DNA from: Circinella minor
Taxonomy: Eukaryota; Mucoromycota; Mucoromycetes; Mucorales; Lichtheimiaceae
Reading direction: 5' to 3'
Length of the DNA: 64,000 nucleotides
Assembly (NCBI GenBank): GCA_016758965.1
Contig: JAEPRB010000004.1
Coordinates: forward strand, 124,001 to 188,000
Shown one piece after another: positions 46,206-58,720 of this stretch (its first letter is position 1; each line of letters opens with the position of its first letter). The translations under genes were made by a program, and so were the position numbers. Under the pieces are notes generated by a model that saw only the letters and a list, made by a program, of their open reading frames with translations, was not told the origin of the DNA and made no database searches.

Positions 46206-47471
46206 CCATCACTTTAAAACCGGTAGCTGTACTTCTTGGAGTAGCAAGCTTCGATTTCAAAGAATTCTATACGTAATAATTTAAGTTAATAATCATGAAG
46301 CGATAAAATGAGAATGGGAATAAAAAAAAACATTCTGTTACTTGATGATGGCTCAAATCAGTATATATCATATAACTGATATATGCATGAAGAGCATTTC
46401 GTTTTATTTTTGGAAGTTGCTTTGAATCATAATTTCCGAGATCAGTTACAGGCTGACTCTGGTAAGATCCCATTACTAGATTATGTTTCGCAAAACGTTC
46501 TGCAGTCTGATTTTTTTTAAAAACTTTAACATTTTTTTTTTTTTTGCTGTTATTATAATCATCATATTATATATACCTGTGAATATGTCGTTTTATCGTT
46601 TGAATTAAAAGGTCCATGTACTGGTTCTTGTTCGCTGTTTAAATATATAAAGAAAAAGAATAAGAAACCGTTTTACATTTTGAAATCTTCTTTGTTTTGA
46701 TTATAAATAATTTCTTACATGGTACCAGTAGCTTTTGGTGTTGATCGTTCTGAGGCACATGTATTCATTTCACTACGGCGATATTCCGTCATGGTTGGGG
46801 ATTCATAACCTCTACCTGTAGTATTTTGCTGTTTTGTTTATTGTTTCCATGACAAATATTTAGAACACTACATTCATTATTTTACATTATTTTCATCATA
46901 GGCTGTATCGGATTATGTAAATAATATACCTTTTGTTGGCATGATGTTGATATACGTAAATCTGGCTTTGTATCTAAACATTGAAATAGTAAAAGAATAA
47001 TAATGATGAGAATAAATTAAAAAAACAGTAGATGAAACAATAATAAAAAGACAGTTTTTTTTTACCAAGTAAGTTGTGAATTGACATTGAACGAGCCTAG
47101 CATAATAGTAAATGCGGAACACAAGAAACCATAGCAACATATAAAGAAATATTAAAATTTACAATAAAAAAAGAGAGAAAAAACCAGAAAGAAAGAGATA
47201 AAGATTCGATTTATAATCTCTTTACCGAAGAAGGTCTTATTGTTTCTTGAGTAGAAGTACCATGATATTGAGAGGAATAACTAGCCATAGGGATTAAAAT
47301 TGATCCAGCTTCAGCGTCGTCGCGATCAATATCCATGCGTCTCTGTTGTTCGTTTTGTTGTTCTCGTTGTTGTCGTTCATTACTAGACGATAAACGATCA
47401 CGATCGTTATTATTCCAACCACGACCATTGCTATCCTCCATTTTAATAAAGTCTGACGGTATTCTCGACAT
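45678..47471 (-). CDS. Asn/Gln/Ser-rich disordered protein, unrecognised
   Basis: About eight exons from MSRIPSDFIKMEDSNGRGWN to MPPNPNPHHHH. The N-terminus is rich in Arg/Gln/Asn/Asp (NERQQREQQNEQQRRMD). Middle exons include ARSMSIHNLLG, DTKPDLRISTSCQQK, and RGYESPTMTEYRRSEMNTCA. One moderately ordered exon reads LPKIKRNALHAYISYMIYTD. An (ATT)n microsatellite encodes a 12-Asn tract near 46163-46201. No membrane segment or known domain. Junctions are in frame with GT-AG ends, so the gene is real. Low complexity and many Ser/Thr suggest a phosphorylated regulatory or scaffold protein, which is inference. Confidence 0.7.
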
Positions 47472-49668
47472 TGCAAAAATAATAATAATAATAATAACTA
47501 TGAATTGAATGCTTAACTTTTTTGATCGACAAAAACAATATTAAAAAAAGGTCAAAAATAAAAAGCTTAAGAAAGAAGTGAGTGAGAAAGAAAGAAAAAG
47601 TGAAAGAGAAAAAAAGCAAAAAGAAAAGAGAAACTATATTAAAGCGAGAAGAAGAAGAAAGGAGGGAAACCCACAGCACCACCAGAATAACATTGTGTGT
47701 GTGTGTGTGTATAACACACACACCGTCTGTATTGTTTGGCTATTAGGGAGAGTTGCAATGAGTAAAGTGACACAAAAAGAAAAAAGGTCAATGTGTATGG
47801 ATGCGATCTCATGGACTAGAACAGAAAACAAAACTTTCTTGCAGGTTTTATGTAATATCATATCATTATCCATATAAGTGATGTTTCCCCTCGAGAGGGA
47901 AAAAAACCTTTTCCACTCTCCTTAATCTCACCATCTCGATATAATAATATTTATACTATAGCGTATCATTCATTTTATTATTCTACAAAGATAAATATTA
48001 TATGCAGCTTCATCTTTTCTACACTTTTGTTACACCGAGGTACAGCAGAGAAGGAGGTCATCTGCATCAATTTATTCCAATGTCGTCTGACCCCGCCAAA
48101 AAGCGAGCTTTTCTTTTTTACTAGGTTTTTCTGTATAGATGTGGCTGTTTTGTTTAGAGGAATCGTTTATTGTCATCATATTTTAATGCTTATATTTATC
48201 GTTTATTTCTTTTCTTTTTCTTTTTGCAACGAGTACGCGTAGGTACACTCTATTATTTAACAGGCAAAAAAAAAAATAGCTAATGTTATGAAAAAGTATT
48301 GAATGTACCAATATACTTTATTTTATGATTAAGCACTATCTCCAACTTGTAAACATTAAGGAGATGAACCAATATATAATATCACTATCGATACTGTAAA
48401 ATATATCTTTGGAGCTGAAACTCGGTGAACTAATCATATATTTAACTCTTGTAAATTCATACTACATAGTTATGCTACCAAGCTTATTAGAATAAGATCC
48501 TTATTTTTTTTCTCCGTTTCTCAAAACTGATGAACTCATAAAAAAAAAATCAGGCTAATGAAGTTTTATCTATGTTAGAACTTATTGTGTTAGCAGATCA
48601 TCAGGATCATCATCAATTCCTTATTGCTTTTTTTTTTTAGGGTTTCAAGGAGAGAATAGTTAGAAGTTGGTAGTAAATTAACATGAAAAAAAACATATTT
48701 TAGCATATCAATTATTCTTCTAAATGTATTTTATACATAAAAAAGAGAATCATAATAATATTCTTCGAATTATCATGATAAAGGAGACTATTTTACTGTC
48801 TATCAAGAGAACCAGTGTAAGTATAAAACAGGAACATATTATAAATTAAATGTTTAAACTTTATCATACGTATGCTATTGTATTATAGCATAAGTACGTA
48901 CATGAAAGACTGTTTGTTGCACAGCACAATATTCATTCCTGAATTAATAACCTTCATGCATTGTGATCCATAAGAGAAGACCTACCATTAATTATTACAT
49001 ATCCATACTAGAAATATTTCTTAAGAACTGCTACCTTATATAGAAAGCTTCTCCTGAAAGTTATTACTACTTTTATTATTTTATAAGGTTATTGTTATAC
49101 CAAAGAAAATAAACTTTTTTTTTTCATGTAAATCTAAGAAAATTCAATAATCCTCCAAAGTTAATAATAACTCTACCGATCTTACTCCTTTATTCTATTT
49201 CTGATTCTTTTACATTTTTTTTTCTTTTCAGGAAAAACACCAGATTTAAAGAAAAAGAATCAAAACGATTACATAAGAAAACAATATTCATTCTCATAAA
49301 AAAAACTACTTTATAATTCGTTACGTACGTATCATAAATGATTCTTATTCAGTCAAAAAATAAAAACATTTCCATTTTTTTTTTACAAAGCAAAAGCCAA
49401 ATATATATATGTATATTTTATTTATATGAAAAAGAAGTAATGTGTGTGTATATGTATATATAATGATATATTTATATAATTTCAACAAGTTTGTAAAAGA
49501 AAAGATGATAATAGCATACGTAAAAAAAATAACAGAAAAAAAGTGAAAATGGAGCAGAAAATTTACAGTTACAAAAAGCGTCTTTTTTTTTTCTTCAAAA
49601 AAAAAAATAAGTAGACACACACCCTCCCAAAAAAAAATTATAAATATATGTTCTACAGATGTACTTCT
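47472..49668. other. AT-rich intergenic region
   Basis: About 2.2 kb upstream of the Asn-rich gene and downstream of the CAX gene. It holds a purine-rich stretch (47575-47660) followed by (GT)n and (CA)n runs at about 47695-47722. No RNA gene or consistent coding frame found. Confidence 0.45.
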
Positions 49669-51978
49669 TTATCCACTGATTGTAGTTGCTGGATGGAACC
49701 AGAATGCCATAGCAATAATTGTATACGATGCCTATTATTATTCAATTAAAATAAATATTTGTTATAAGTTTCTCTGATAAACCTTCATTATTATTATCCA
49801 TTGTCATAAAATAAAAAACTAATACTCACTAAAAGTAAAGTTCCTTCGAGCCAATTAGAACGACCATCTTGAATTAAATAGTTAACAATCAGTACACTTG
49901 AAAATAATACAACGGTTTCGAAATCTTCAAAGAAAAGGCTCATGGGTTGACCAAAGATCCAACCAGCAATAACAAGAACAGGAGTGACAAACAACCCAAT
50001 TTGAAGAGAAGATGAAACAGCAATGTTGATACTTAAGTTCATCTTATTCTTCATAGCAAATGTAACTGAACTGACATGTTCGGCAGCACTAATTATTAAT
50101 AGTTATTATATTGATGTTAATAAAATTATAATTGGTCTCTTAATTCGCCAGCCACTATTTATCCATAAACATCAAATACGATTACTTACTTTCCAATGAT
50201 TGGAAGAAGAATGACACCGACAAAAGTTTCATTAACTTCCCATGATTCAACAACACCCTCAATACTATTATAATTAATATGTAAAGTGACGTTAGTACAA
50301 AAAAAAACGTGGCATTAAAAGTAAACTCTATTTATTTATTTCACTTACGCTCCGACAAGGAAATCTGCATGGATGGCAACAAGACCTGCAATGACTACCA
50401 AGCTGAAACAAATAACACATGCTTTTATCAGTTTCTACTATCATTTCTCCTTGTTCCAACTTTTTCTTATCTTCGTTTCACACAAAAATAATTATTACAT
50501 CCCATCAGTCATACAAATGTATAAAAAAGAACTTACGAAAAAACAGAGAAACCGATAGTAGTTTGAGGTTCTTCTTCATCATCATCTTCATCACCAGCAT
50601 CATACTAGGTTATTAAAAAAAGAAAACATTATAGGGCGTATTTTTTTTTAGTATATACAATCGATTAAATAGAGGGATTCCACAACTATATAAATAAAAA
50701 AGCATTAAAACTTTTTTTTTGATTCCTTACCAAAGCACGATGAGTCTTGAGCTAAATTATATAATGCATAATAACAACGTTTAGTTAGATACACGTTTCC
50801 TTTTTGCCATGTGAATCGGGAACCTTCCTTTTATAGACGAAAAAAACCTTACCTGGAATAAAAGAGAAAGTCCATAGACAACTAACAATACCAATGCCGT
50901 TCCGTGACTCAAATTCAAAATTCCAATTTCAGCTTCTTCAGCAGTATCAGCAGTTGCACTGAAAGCAGCAGGGACGAGAAGTGAAAGAGTGGTGAGAGCC
51001 AATAACGAAGATGACGTTTGAGCAGCTTTTATAAAACAATTAGGATAATACAAAATTATATATTAAATTATTATTATGCACTGTGATGAAATAAAAATTG
51101 CTTTATAGTCATGGGTATCTCTTGCATATATCAATGTAGGATGTGTGGCAATAGCAATAATAAAGTATAACTATAACAACTCACCTGTCATGCTAAACTG
51201 CTGATCAATACGGCTAACACCTCCGAGTAGGAAAGAAAATCCAAGAACCTGATAACATAAATAAACATACGATTATTATTAATATTAGATTGACCGACGT
51301 AGTAATTGAGAAAGAAAAGAAGAGGTAATCCTTACCAATAAAATATTAGACAAGATTGAGCCCATGACAGAAGCTAAAAATATAATGTAATGTATTAGAT
51401 ACGTGTGTGTGTGTGTGTGGCGGGAGGGCAATGTCAACTTTTTGAAGTGGTACTACTTCAACGCCTCATTCCGCCTCCCTTTCCCCCTTTCTTTTGGATA
51501 TTCAGCAACATGAAATATAACACAAACCTTGAACTACGCGAATTAATCCATCTTTAAGAGCAATGACACCAAGAATAAGTTCAACAACATTTCCAAAGGT
51601 AGCATTTAGTAAAGCCCCCACTGTAGATCCAGACATAAGTGCCAATTCCTCAGTTGCTATTCAACAAAAAAAAAATCATTATTAATAAAACAAAATAATA
51701 ATTTTAAAGTTGGATTTGATAATAATGAAAAATTATAAGAGTCTCGTACCAAAACCAAGAAGCTTTGCCAAAGGCATGATAGCAATGAAATTAAGTGTGA
51801 ATACCCAAGTTGCAGAAGCACCAGAATATGAAAAGAAAAGAGCGATAGGGATAAATATACAGGTGACATTGAATTTAGATGACAGAACAAGTGCTCTAAA
51901 AGATGAAATGTGGGTTGGCTTTCCATGGGATACATGTCCCGAAGTATGGCCTAAAAGTGGTGCATTTTCGTTATTCAT
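49669..51978 (-). CDS. Vacuolar Ca2+(cation)/H+ exchanger, CAX family (Vcx1-like)
   Basis: About ten exons from [20 protein letters not shown] to [14 protein letters not shown]. Both exchanger signatures are present: [20 protein letters not shown] in the first half and [20 protein letters not shown] in the second. Each carries the GNxxE / GNAAEH cation-binding glutamate (family knowledge). An acidic loop ([12 protein letters not shown]) separates the halves, as expected. Eleven or so membrane segments. CAX proteins load Ca2+ or Mn2+ into the vacuole using the proton gradient. The N-terminal part is short and may form the autoinhibitory region. Microexon-sized pieces ([18 protein letters not shown] and [13 protein letters not shown]) are each separate exons. 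Confidence 0.95.
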
Positions 51979-52718
51979 GGTAGTTAAAAGATCAATTTTT
52001 GAGAATTGAAAAAAAAAATATGAAGAGAGAGAGAAACAAAAAAAAAAAAGAGGAAGAATAAAAATAAAAGAAAGATAATGAAAAGAAAGAAGTGAAAGAA
52101 AGGATAATAAACAATGAAAAAAAATTGTTTACAAATACTTAAAGACAATGTTATATAGAACTTTCGGGTAGAAGATTTGTCTCGTGTTTAATAAATTGAA
52201 AGGTATGTTATGTTGTGGCGGTAAACTTTGTACGGCATCTATGCAACAATTTAATAATAATAATCATACATAGAAAACTAATATAAGCGATATAGTGTGA
52301 TACTCTATTAATATTATTTTCTCACTTGATAAATTGTATTTTTCTTGGCTTTAAAGCATCGTTATTAACCTCAAGAAAAATTAGCGAATTATTACTAACT
52401 AATTTACACGTTAATGTTTATTAATAAATATATTTTTTCGAAAAGAAAAGATTATCCTTTCTTTTTGTAATGCTTTCTTTTCCACGTTGGAACTTTCTTT
52501 ATGCATAGAAATGGGACAAAAAAGAAAACGAGATAATTACGGAATCGGGCATGATGTTATGATTGTTTACTGGATCAAACACAGCAGGGGGTAAAAAAAA
52601 GTGAAGTACATTAGTATCAATAGAAAGATAGTTTCGGGTGTTGTTTCATAATAAATAATAATAATAAGTTGTTTGCACGACGATAAATAGAAGCTTTTTT
52701 TTTTTTGCAAATATAGTA
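51979..52718. other. Upstream region of CAX
   Basis: About 740 bp. A purine-rich tract (52010-52125) lies directly upstream of the start codon and probably corresponds to the 5' UTR. No gene seen. Confidence 0.4.
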
Positions 52719-52903
52719 TCACATGGATGAAATCCTTCGCTTCTTTTTTTTTCTATAATGTCTTGTATTATCTTTAATGAAATAATGATATTCAAGATAT
52801 GGCATCATTTGATATTGAGATCTTCTTTTTAATTTTTTATGATTAGCTTCTTCTCTTGTTTCTACGGTAATATTATTTGAGCAGATATTATTACAACTAC
52901 TGT
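52719..52903 (-). CDS. Possible terminal exon of an undefined gene
   Basis: After a plausible acceptor (AATTAG) the minus strand is open for about 61 codons. It reads SSCNNICSNNITVETREEAN, then KKLKRRSQYQMMPYLEYHYF and IKDNTRHYRKKKKRRISSM, and stops at 52719-52721. Composition is rich in Tyr, His and basic residues and unlike neighbouring AT repeats. An open stretch upstream on the same strand (about 52940-53080, starting MRVVKNCSTQYDQPTC) could belong to it, but I cannot link them with confidence. No family recognised. Confidence 0.3.
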
Positions 52904-54119
52904 CTAATTATAATGCGTTAAAAAAAAATTTAATGCCTATAGATTAAAGCCAAGATTTAAAGGAGACGAAAGTAGGCATATAAATAACCACTGAAGGTAC
53001 ATTAATTTTTTATGATTATTAAAACTGCATGTCGGTTGATCATATTGGGTAGAGCAATTTTTAACTACCCTCATCCATTGAAATAACAAAATGATTATTT
53101 ATTGTTGTTGTTGTTATTGGCCCTCAACTTTATAAAAAAAAGGGGACTTGCGTAACAAACAAAACCGTTGTTTCTTAAAAAAAAAAAGGACGCCTTGTCT
53201 TTGCATAATATTATAAACCCGATTGAATTAAATATAAACAAGAATGGAGTCAAGAATATTCTTGATACAATATATTATAACTGCTATTGAGTAATTTTTA
53301 CGCTTATATTTTCCCCAACAACTTGTTATACGTAACAATAACATTATTTTCAAAAAAAAAAAAATCAACAAAACATTGTTTGTATAACTATACTACTTGA
53401 ATTGACGATAACAACGACGAATTATTCATTAAACTTTCTTTTACGTAATGCTGTTGTATACATGGGTATAAATTATCTACCTTTTTTTTTAGCAGATTAT
53501 ATATATATAAATTCCATATTCCTTTTTAAACAAATAAGATATTAGTATTAGATGGACGATCTGTATCTGATAAAATTAAAGATATAATCTCTCTCACTCG
53601 AAAAGTGGGAAAGATACAGAAGTAGTTAGGTTCTGTCTATCAAGATGCTAGGACCCGTTGATCGTTCAGATTGAAGTAGATCTTTTAATATTTATTCTTT
53701 TGCTTCTAATGCTGAGCTTATTTATAATTCTATATATAGGAGGATGGATGTTTCCAATAAGTTTTTCAAAGGTAAAGAAAGCCCTCTCCCCAATCTCTTG
53801 ACCCCTTTAAGATGAAAAAAATCGACTTTGAAACATGGGCTGATTTCAAGATAATGATTTTTATTCTTGACTTTAATATATTTACTGAAAAAAGAGTTTC
53901 GCTTTTCAGATCTTCTACGTATTTTACCAATTACTTTGCTTTATTTCATAATCTGCTAAGACAGTTGATAACTTGTTGTTTAGTATAATAATATAATAAT
54001 GAGGGTCTTTAAAATAATTTTATTTCATACTACCTCACCAATAGCTCTAAAGGCCCTATCTAATATATAAAAACACCACAATAATTAAATGAGAGTTACG
54101 TAGTTATCATAATGATGAC

Positions 54120-54170
<51 letters not shown>

Positions 54171-55483
54171 TATATATATATACACACTTACTTACTCGCG
54201 TATTCACCTCTCATAAAAATGGGATTATTCTCGTAACGACATCATTTTATAATAAATAACACAACCAATTACGATATATGATACTATGAAAACACGATGT
54301 CATATATTATATTTTGATTATTGACTGACAGTGAGTTATAATTTTTGTCTACGATATACATAATTGTCATAAAAATAATTTGAATAAATTAATGATATTG
54401 ATGGATAATCTTGTAAAAAAGAGATAAATAATACAAAAGATGGTACGTATATTATTATTAAACATACCTTTTTGGTGTCCTCATAATGTATTTAGTTTGT
54501 GCTACGTATAGGTCATATACTATATAATTGTTTTGAAAAACATTTTCAGCATGACGTGAATCACCAATGATTTTCATTCTACTTTGCTTGATTGTGGTTA
54601 TGTGTAGTAATCGTATCAATATCTTGACGTTGCTTATCTTTTTTTATTCGGTAAAAATTGGGGGATCAGTCATTTGGAACTAAAGTAGCTGTAGAAAAGC
54701 CTATTGAGTATATCCACAAAAAAAAACAATACATACACTATTGCTCTTCATCATACTGTGCTTCTCATAATTACGGTATTAATATTTATATATATAGTAC
54801 ATGTTTGTGGTCTTTCTTATATATGAGTACATGTTTCATAATATAAATAAAAACTTCATAAACTCTAAAAGCTATAAAATAAAAATAACAGTGGAGAATT
54901 TATATCGTGATCTAACATTCAAATTATGATAGACTAAAGAAGAATAGAAACATACGTCCGTATACTTCATGTCCATGACGTCTCTATTGATTCTATTTAT
55001 TTATATTTATTATCTTAAATAGCCACCATCAAGCTTATAAAATGCTTGCTATTGTTGATAAATATTCTTACATATATGTCTAGTACTACCTTATGAACAG
55101 AAAAAAAATATCGCATTACTGTACTACTTGAATAACAGAGAAAATACTTTCTCACAAAACAGTTGTTATACAATATATAACAACAATGGAATTTAAAAAA
55201 AGTAAAGTTTTGTCATTGAAAAAAGGTCTTCATAAAGAATGTGATATAAACAAGATTAATTGTTAATCTTAATTAGGAATAAAACAAAAATAAGCAGTTT
55301 AATAAAAACAGTACTAGTACATACGGTTACCGGAACAACAGTTACTATTGAGACATAAACGAAGAGGACACTGGCTTGGTGAAATATTGATAATAATAGT
55401 AATGATAATAATTCTTATGGCTCATTGATATATTACGTACTGTATTCTTATTGTTGATTGTATTATGATGACAAGTAGTTATG
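52904..55483. other. AT-rich region with gene-like scraps
   Basis: Mostly non-coding. Compound microsatellite (TC)n(AC)n(TA)n at about 54124-54183. Plus-strand scraps at 53533-53624 (ILVLDGRSVSDKIKDIISLT then a stop) and 53812-53991 (59 codons starting MKKIDFETWADFKIM) look more coding than their surroundings and may be remains of one decayed gene. The frame at 54658-54846 is low-complexity. Confidence 0.35.
54124..54183. repeat. Compound microsatellite (TC)n(AC)n(TA)n
   Basis: Uninterrupted TC repeats switch to AC repeats and then TA repeats within about 60 bp. Non-coding. Confidence 0.9.
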
Positions 55484-55681
55484 TCATAGAACTATGCAAC
55501 TAAATAAAAGTATTATTTTTTTTACTCTGTGCATTACTTGCTTTCTACGAGGTAGTACGTAAGCTGGTGGCATGTTTTTATGACTGAGAATTCGCGCAGG
55601 AGCTGCATTACTGATGATAGACATAAATTCTATTAAAGCTATGAATAAGATAAACAAGATAATATGAATAAAATGTTTCAT
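55484..55681 (-). CDS. Possible small secreted peptide precursor
   Basis: A 65-codon frame starting MKHFIHIILFILFIALIEFM has a hydrophobic N-terminus that could be a signal peptide. It is followed by NAAPARILSHKNMPPAYVLP and a basic RRKQ site. The last residues may be intron, since CAA is followed by GTAATG, a possible donor. It lies divergent to the cysteine-rich protein gene at 56291. Short and unsupported by homology. Confidence 0.3.
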   Translation of the reverse strand: MKHFIHIILFILFIALIEFMSIISNAAPARILSHKNMPPAYVLPRRKQVMHRVKKIILLFSCIVL

Positions 55682-56290
55682 TTTTCTTGACCGAATTGAG
55701 ACTTTTGTTGCTCATACTTTATCATTCGCTTTTTCCCTTTACAATACTCATTACGATAACTAGAAAAGTAGAAAGCCCATGTTACATTAAATGTAAGAGT
55801 AATATAAATACGTAAAAATACTGAACAGACATATGATACCGACTACGAAATCATGATAAAGTAAATAATAGCTATCTTTTTAATCGAATGCATAACTATA
55901 CACAAACATACTGTTTATGTATACTAAAACGAAAAAAAAAACTAGAGTGGATTTGTACATATCATATAAGTCGTTATTCTTTATGAGTAAATATTGTAAA
56001 CAAATTTTAGCTGACTTAAATAGTAGTACTTAATAATGATAGACAAAATAATATCCTAAATATATAATATATGTATTGCTTATTAGCGATAAAGTACAAT
56101 GTAATTGTACATACGTATACAGCATTTATTGATATACAAAGACTCTCAGTTAGTAAAGAATTTTGATAAATTTTATGCATGATAAATAGCTACGTAAAAA
56201 ACAGAAAATGTTAATAAAATGATATCTTACGTTATAAATGATCAAAGCATTTTATTCCTCTTTCTCTAAACTCGATATTTTAATCCTATA
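55682..56290. promoter_or_regulatory. Region between two divergent small secreted-type frames
   Basis: About 600 bp, AT-rich; it must hold the promoter of the cysteine-rich peptide gene. No clear motif seen. Confidence 0.35.
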
Positions 56291-56682
56291 ATGAAAATGA
56301 AGCTTTCTTCTTCTGTTCTACTATTAAGCCTTTTGGGAGTTACACTCATTGCTATTGCTCATGGTACATCTTCGTCCGTTGATGATTCATACCAACAAAG
56401 ATACCAAGGTGATCTCACCGCTGAATGTAATATTTTATTTATTTATTTTTCTTCGCCCAGAACACTCATAGTAATAGTTATCGTAGACTATTATATAAGT
56501 AGTATGAAACAAGAGTGATGATATATTTCTACTGTGTATATAGTGAACTCAAAGAAATTGTTATGTCTAAATTTATTTTTATAGTGAATCAATGTCTTCC
56601 TCGATCTTGTGTTTCTAGCGGATGCTGCTCAGGTAATTGTGATTACTGGTGCCGCGTCTGTGGTATATCCTACGTTTGCTAA
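56291..56682 (+). CDS. Small secreted cysteine-rich protein
   Basis: Two exons (56291-56426 and 56585-56682) around a 158-nt GT-AG intron give 234 nt, 77 residues. A signal peptide (MKMKLSSSVLLLSLLGVTLI, cleavage near AHG) and a short acidic/polar propeptide-like stretch (SVDDSYQQRYQGDLTAE) come from exon 1. Exon 2 encodes a compact 32-residue C-terminal domain with eight cysteines in the pattern C-x4-C-x4-CC-x3-C-x3-C-x2-C-x5-C, ending in Cys. Eight Cys imply four disulfides and a stable extracellular mini-protein. Without splicing only exon 1 is visible, so it is easily missed. I do not recognise the family; antimicrobial, effector-like or cell-wall roles are all possible. Confidence 0.7.
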
Positions 56683-57137
56683 AACACAAAATTTTTCTTC
56701 TTCTTCTTCTTCTTGTTTTTGCAATAAGTTATTGTAACTTTTTCAAATTGGTTGTTTCGTTGCTTATTTTCTTCTAATCATTTACCATACTTTTCACATA
56801 TGATATATAAAAAAAAGAATAAACATATCCATTTCCGTTATGAAATTCTTAGAATTTCAATTGTCTATATTACAAATGTAATAGTCTTATATCAAATTTA
56901 TCCGTTTACTGTAAATTATTTATACGTTGAGCAAGATTGTCCAATCAGTTGACTGTGAAAACTTATATAGAATAAAAGTATGAACTGATAGAGTGGATAT
57001 TTGGACCTTGTAGTGTAGGTATAATTCAATCGGAATAAGTCCCGAACTCAACATACCAAATGTGGATTGCGCCATTTGAGAAATTTATTTCTCTTGAATT
57101 ACTCTCTTTTTTTTAAAAAAAACAACCAGCTTTTCAA
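56683..57137. other. Intergenic region upstream of MDE1
   Basis: About 450 bp with a (TTC)n run at 56695-56713 (3' side of the peptide gene) and a T-run then CAG just before the MDE1 start, which could be the end of a 5' UTR intron. No gene seen. Confidence 0.4.
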
Positions 57138-58132
57138 ATGGACAACAAAAATAACGAATTGATTCGATCTGAAGATCCTTATCACCCCGCAAATCTTATC
57201 CCTGAACTTTGTCGACTCTTTTACAATCTTGGTTGGGTTACTGGAACCGGTGGTGGCATTAGCATTCGCAATGGGTAAAAAACAAACAAATGATATCTTA
57301 TATGAAATTGTGTAAACAGAACCTGATAACAAACAAACGATTCTTTCTTCCTGATTTTATTTTATTGTGACAATGTAGAGAACAGGTATATATTGCTCCT
57401 TCCGGTGTACAAAAAGAACGTATTGAACCTCATCATTTATTTGTAATGACTTTGGCTGATCGTAGTTTACTTCGTAAACCCGAAGTTTACAAGCCTTCAG
57501 CATGTACACCTCTCTTTTATAACGCGTATACTATGCGTGAAGCTGGTGCTTGTATCCACACCCATTCTCAAAATGCTGTCATGGCAACCTTACTTTATCC
57601 TGGAGAAACTTTTGAAATCTCACATCAAGAAATGATCAAGGGTATTCGTCGAGGTACATCCAAGACAAATCTTCGATACTTTGACAAGTTGGTTGTCCCT
57701 ATTGTTGAAAATACTCCTGAAGAAGAAGATTTAACTGAACGCATGGCATTGGTAATATAATTGATTTCATTTGCTACTGTACAGAGAAAAGATAATATGC
57801 AGTATGTGTATTTCCTCGTTATTAATCAGTATGTTTGTTGTTTTCTTAATAGGCTATGGAAAAGTATCCCGAAACAAATGCTGTTCTCGTTCGTCGACAT
57901 GGTGTCTATGTATGGGGAGGTAAATTGATGATTGAATTTTCTTTTGTTTGACTACCACTTACTGTATCATCAAAAAATTAATTACCTATGTTTTGATCAT
58001 GATATAGAAAATTGGGAAAAGGCAAAGACAATGACTGAATGCTATGACTACCTTTTTGAAATTGCTGTCAAAATGAAATCGATCGGAATTGATCCCGCCT
58101 TAAAGCCTGCAAGCGAACCGGATTACGAGTAA
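57138..58132 (+). CDS. MDE1: Methylthioribulose-1-phosphate dehydratase
   Basis: Exons from [20 protein letters not shown] to KPASEPDYE. Class II aldolase/adducin fold marks: [16 protein letters not shown], then [20 protein letters not shown], then the zinc ligands in [14 protein letters not shown] and in [12 protein letters not shown]. Family knowledge: the enzyme (MtnB/Mde1) dehydrates 5-methylthioribulose 1-phosphate in the methionine salvage pathway. Four coding exons; the first intron follows GGISIRNG and the last follows VYVWG. The length of about 220-230 residues fits the family. The start Met is the first in the exon and gives the usual short N-terminus. Cytosolic. Confidence 0.95.
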
Positions 58133-58720
58133 AAAAAAAAACTACAAAATATAAAGTGATTTTACTAGTCTACTAATGGATTACTATGTACATTTATCCT
58201 CCTTGCTTCTAAATTTTATCTGTTGATCAGCTGTTTTTATCGAAAGAAAATAATATAGCAAAACTGTAATATAACCATATTGAGATTCTTCAGTTTCGGA
58301 TGGAGGAGAGTGTAATTATAGCGGAAGATGGATAACAGTTTATTATATGACCTTATATGCGAACAAGTGGATAGAGAACCATAATTTATTTATGTAAACA
58401 ATGTAACTTATACGTTTATCTTAACGATTCCATACCCAATCTAGTATATAAATAGCACAGACACAGACAAATACTATTAAGAGTTATATAGTACATAGTT
58501 TAATAAAAAACGAACTTATTTTTTTTCTCTATATAAATAATGGGAGAATAAAAGAAAGTGGTGTATAATAGAAATAGCATAAATATGAAAACCAAAATGA
58601 AAAAAATCTAAAGCTATTTTTATATTTTTTTTCTTGTTGGTTCGATTCGAAAGGAAAAATAAATTAAGATGTATTACGGATAAAAATAATATGATAATAA
58701 TTATATAGATATTAGTAAAA
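58133..58720. other. Convergent 3' intergenic region
   Basis: About 590 bp between the stops of MDE1 (+) and the acyl-CoA oxidase (-). AT-rich, no gene or RNA seen. Confidence 0.5.

Noticed and set aside
57004..57052. tRNA-like wording (TAGTGTAGGTATAATTC ... CCCGAACTC)
   Set aside because: I could not fold a seven-base acceptor stem or find a proper TΨC arm sequence. It is not a supportable tRNA.
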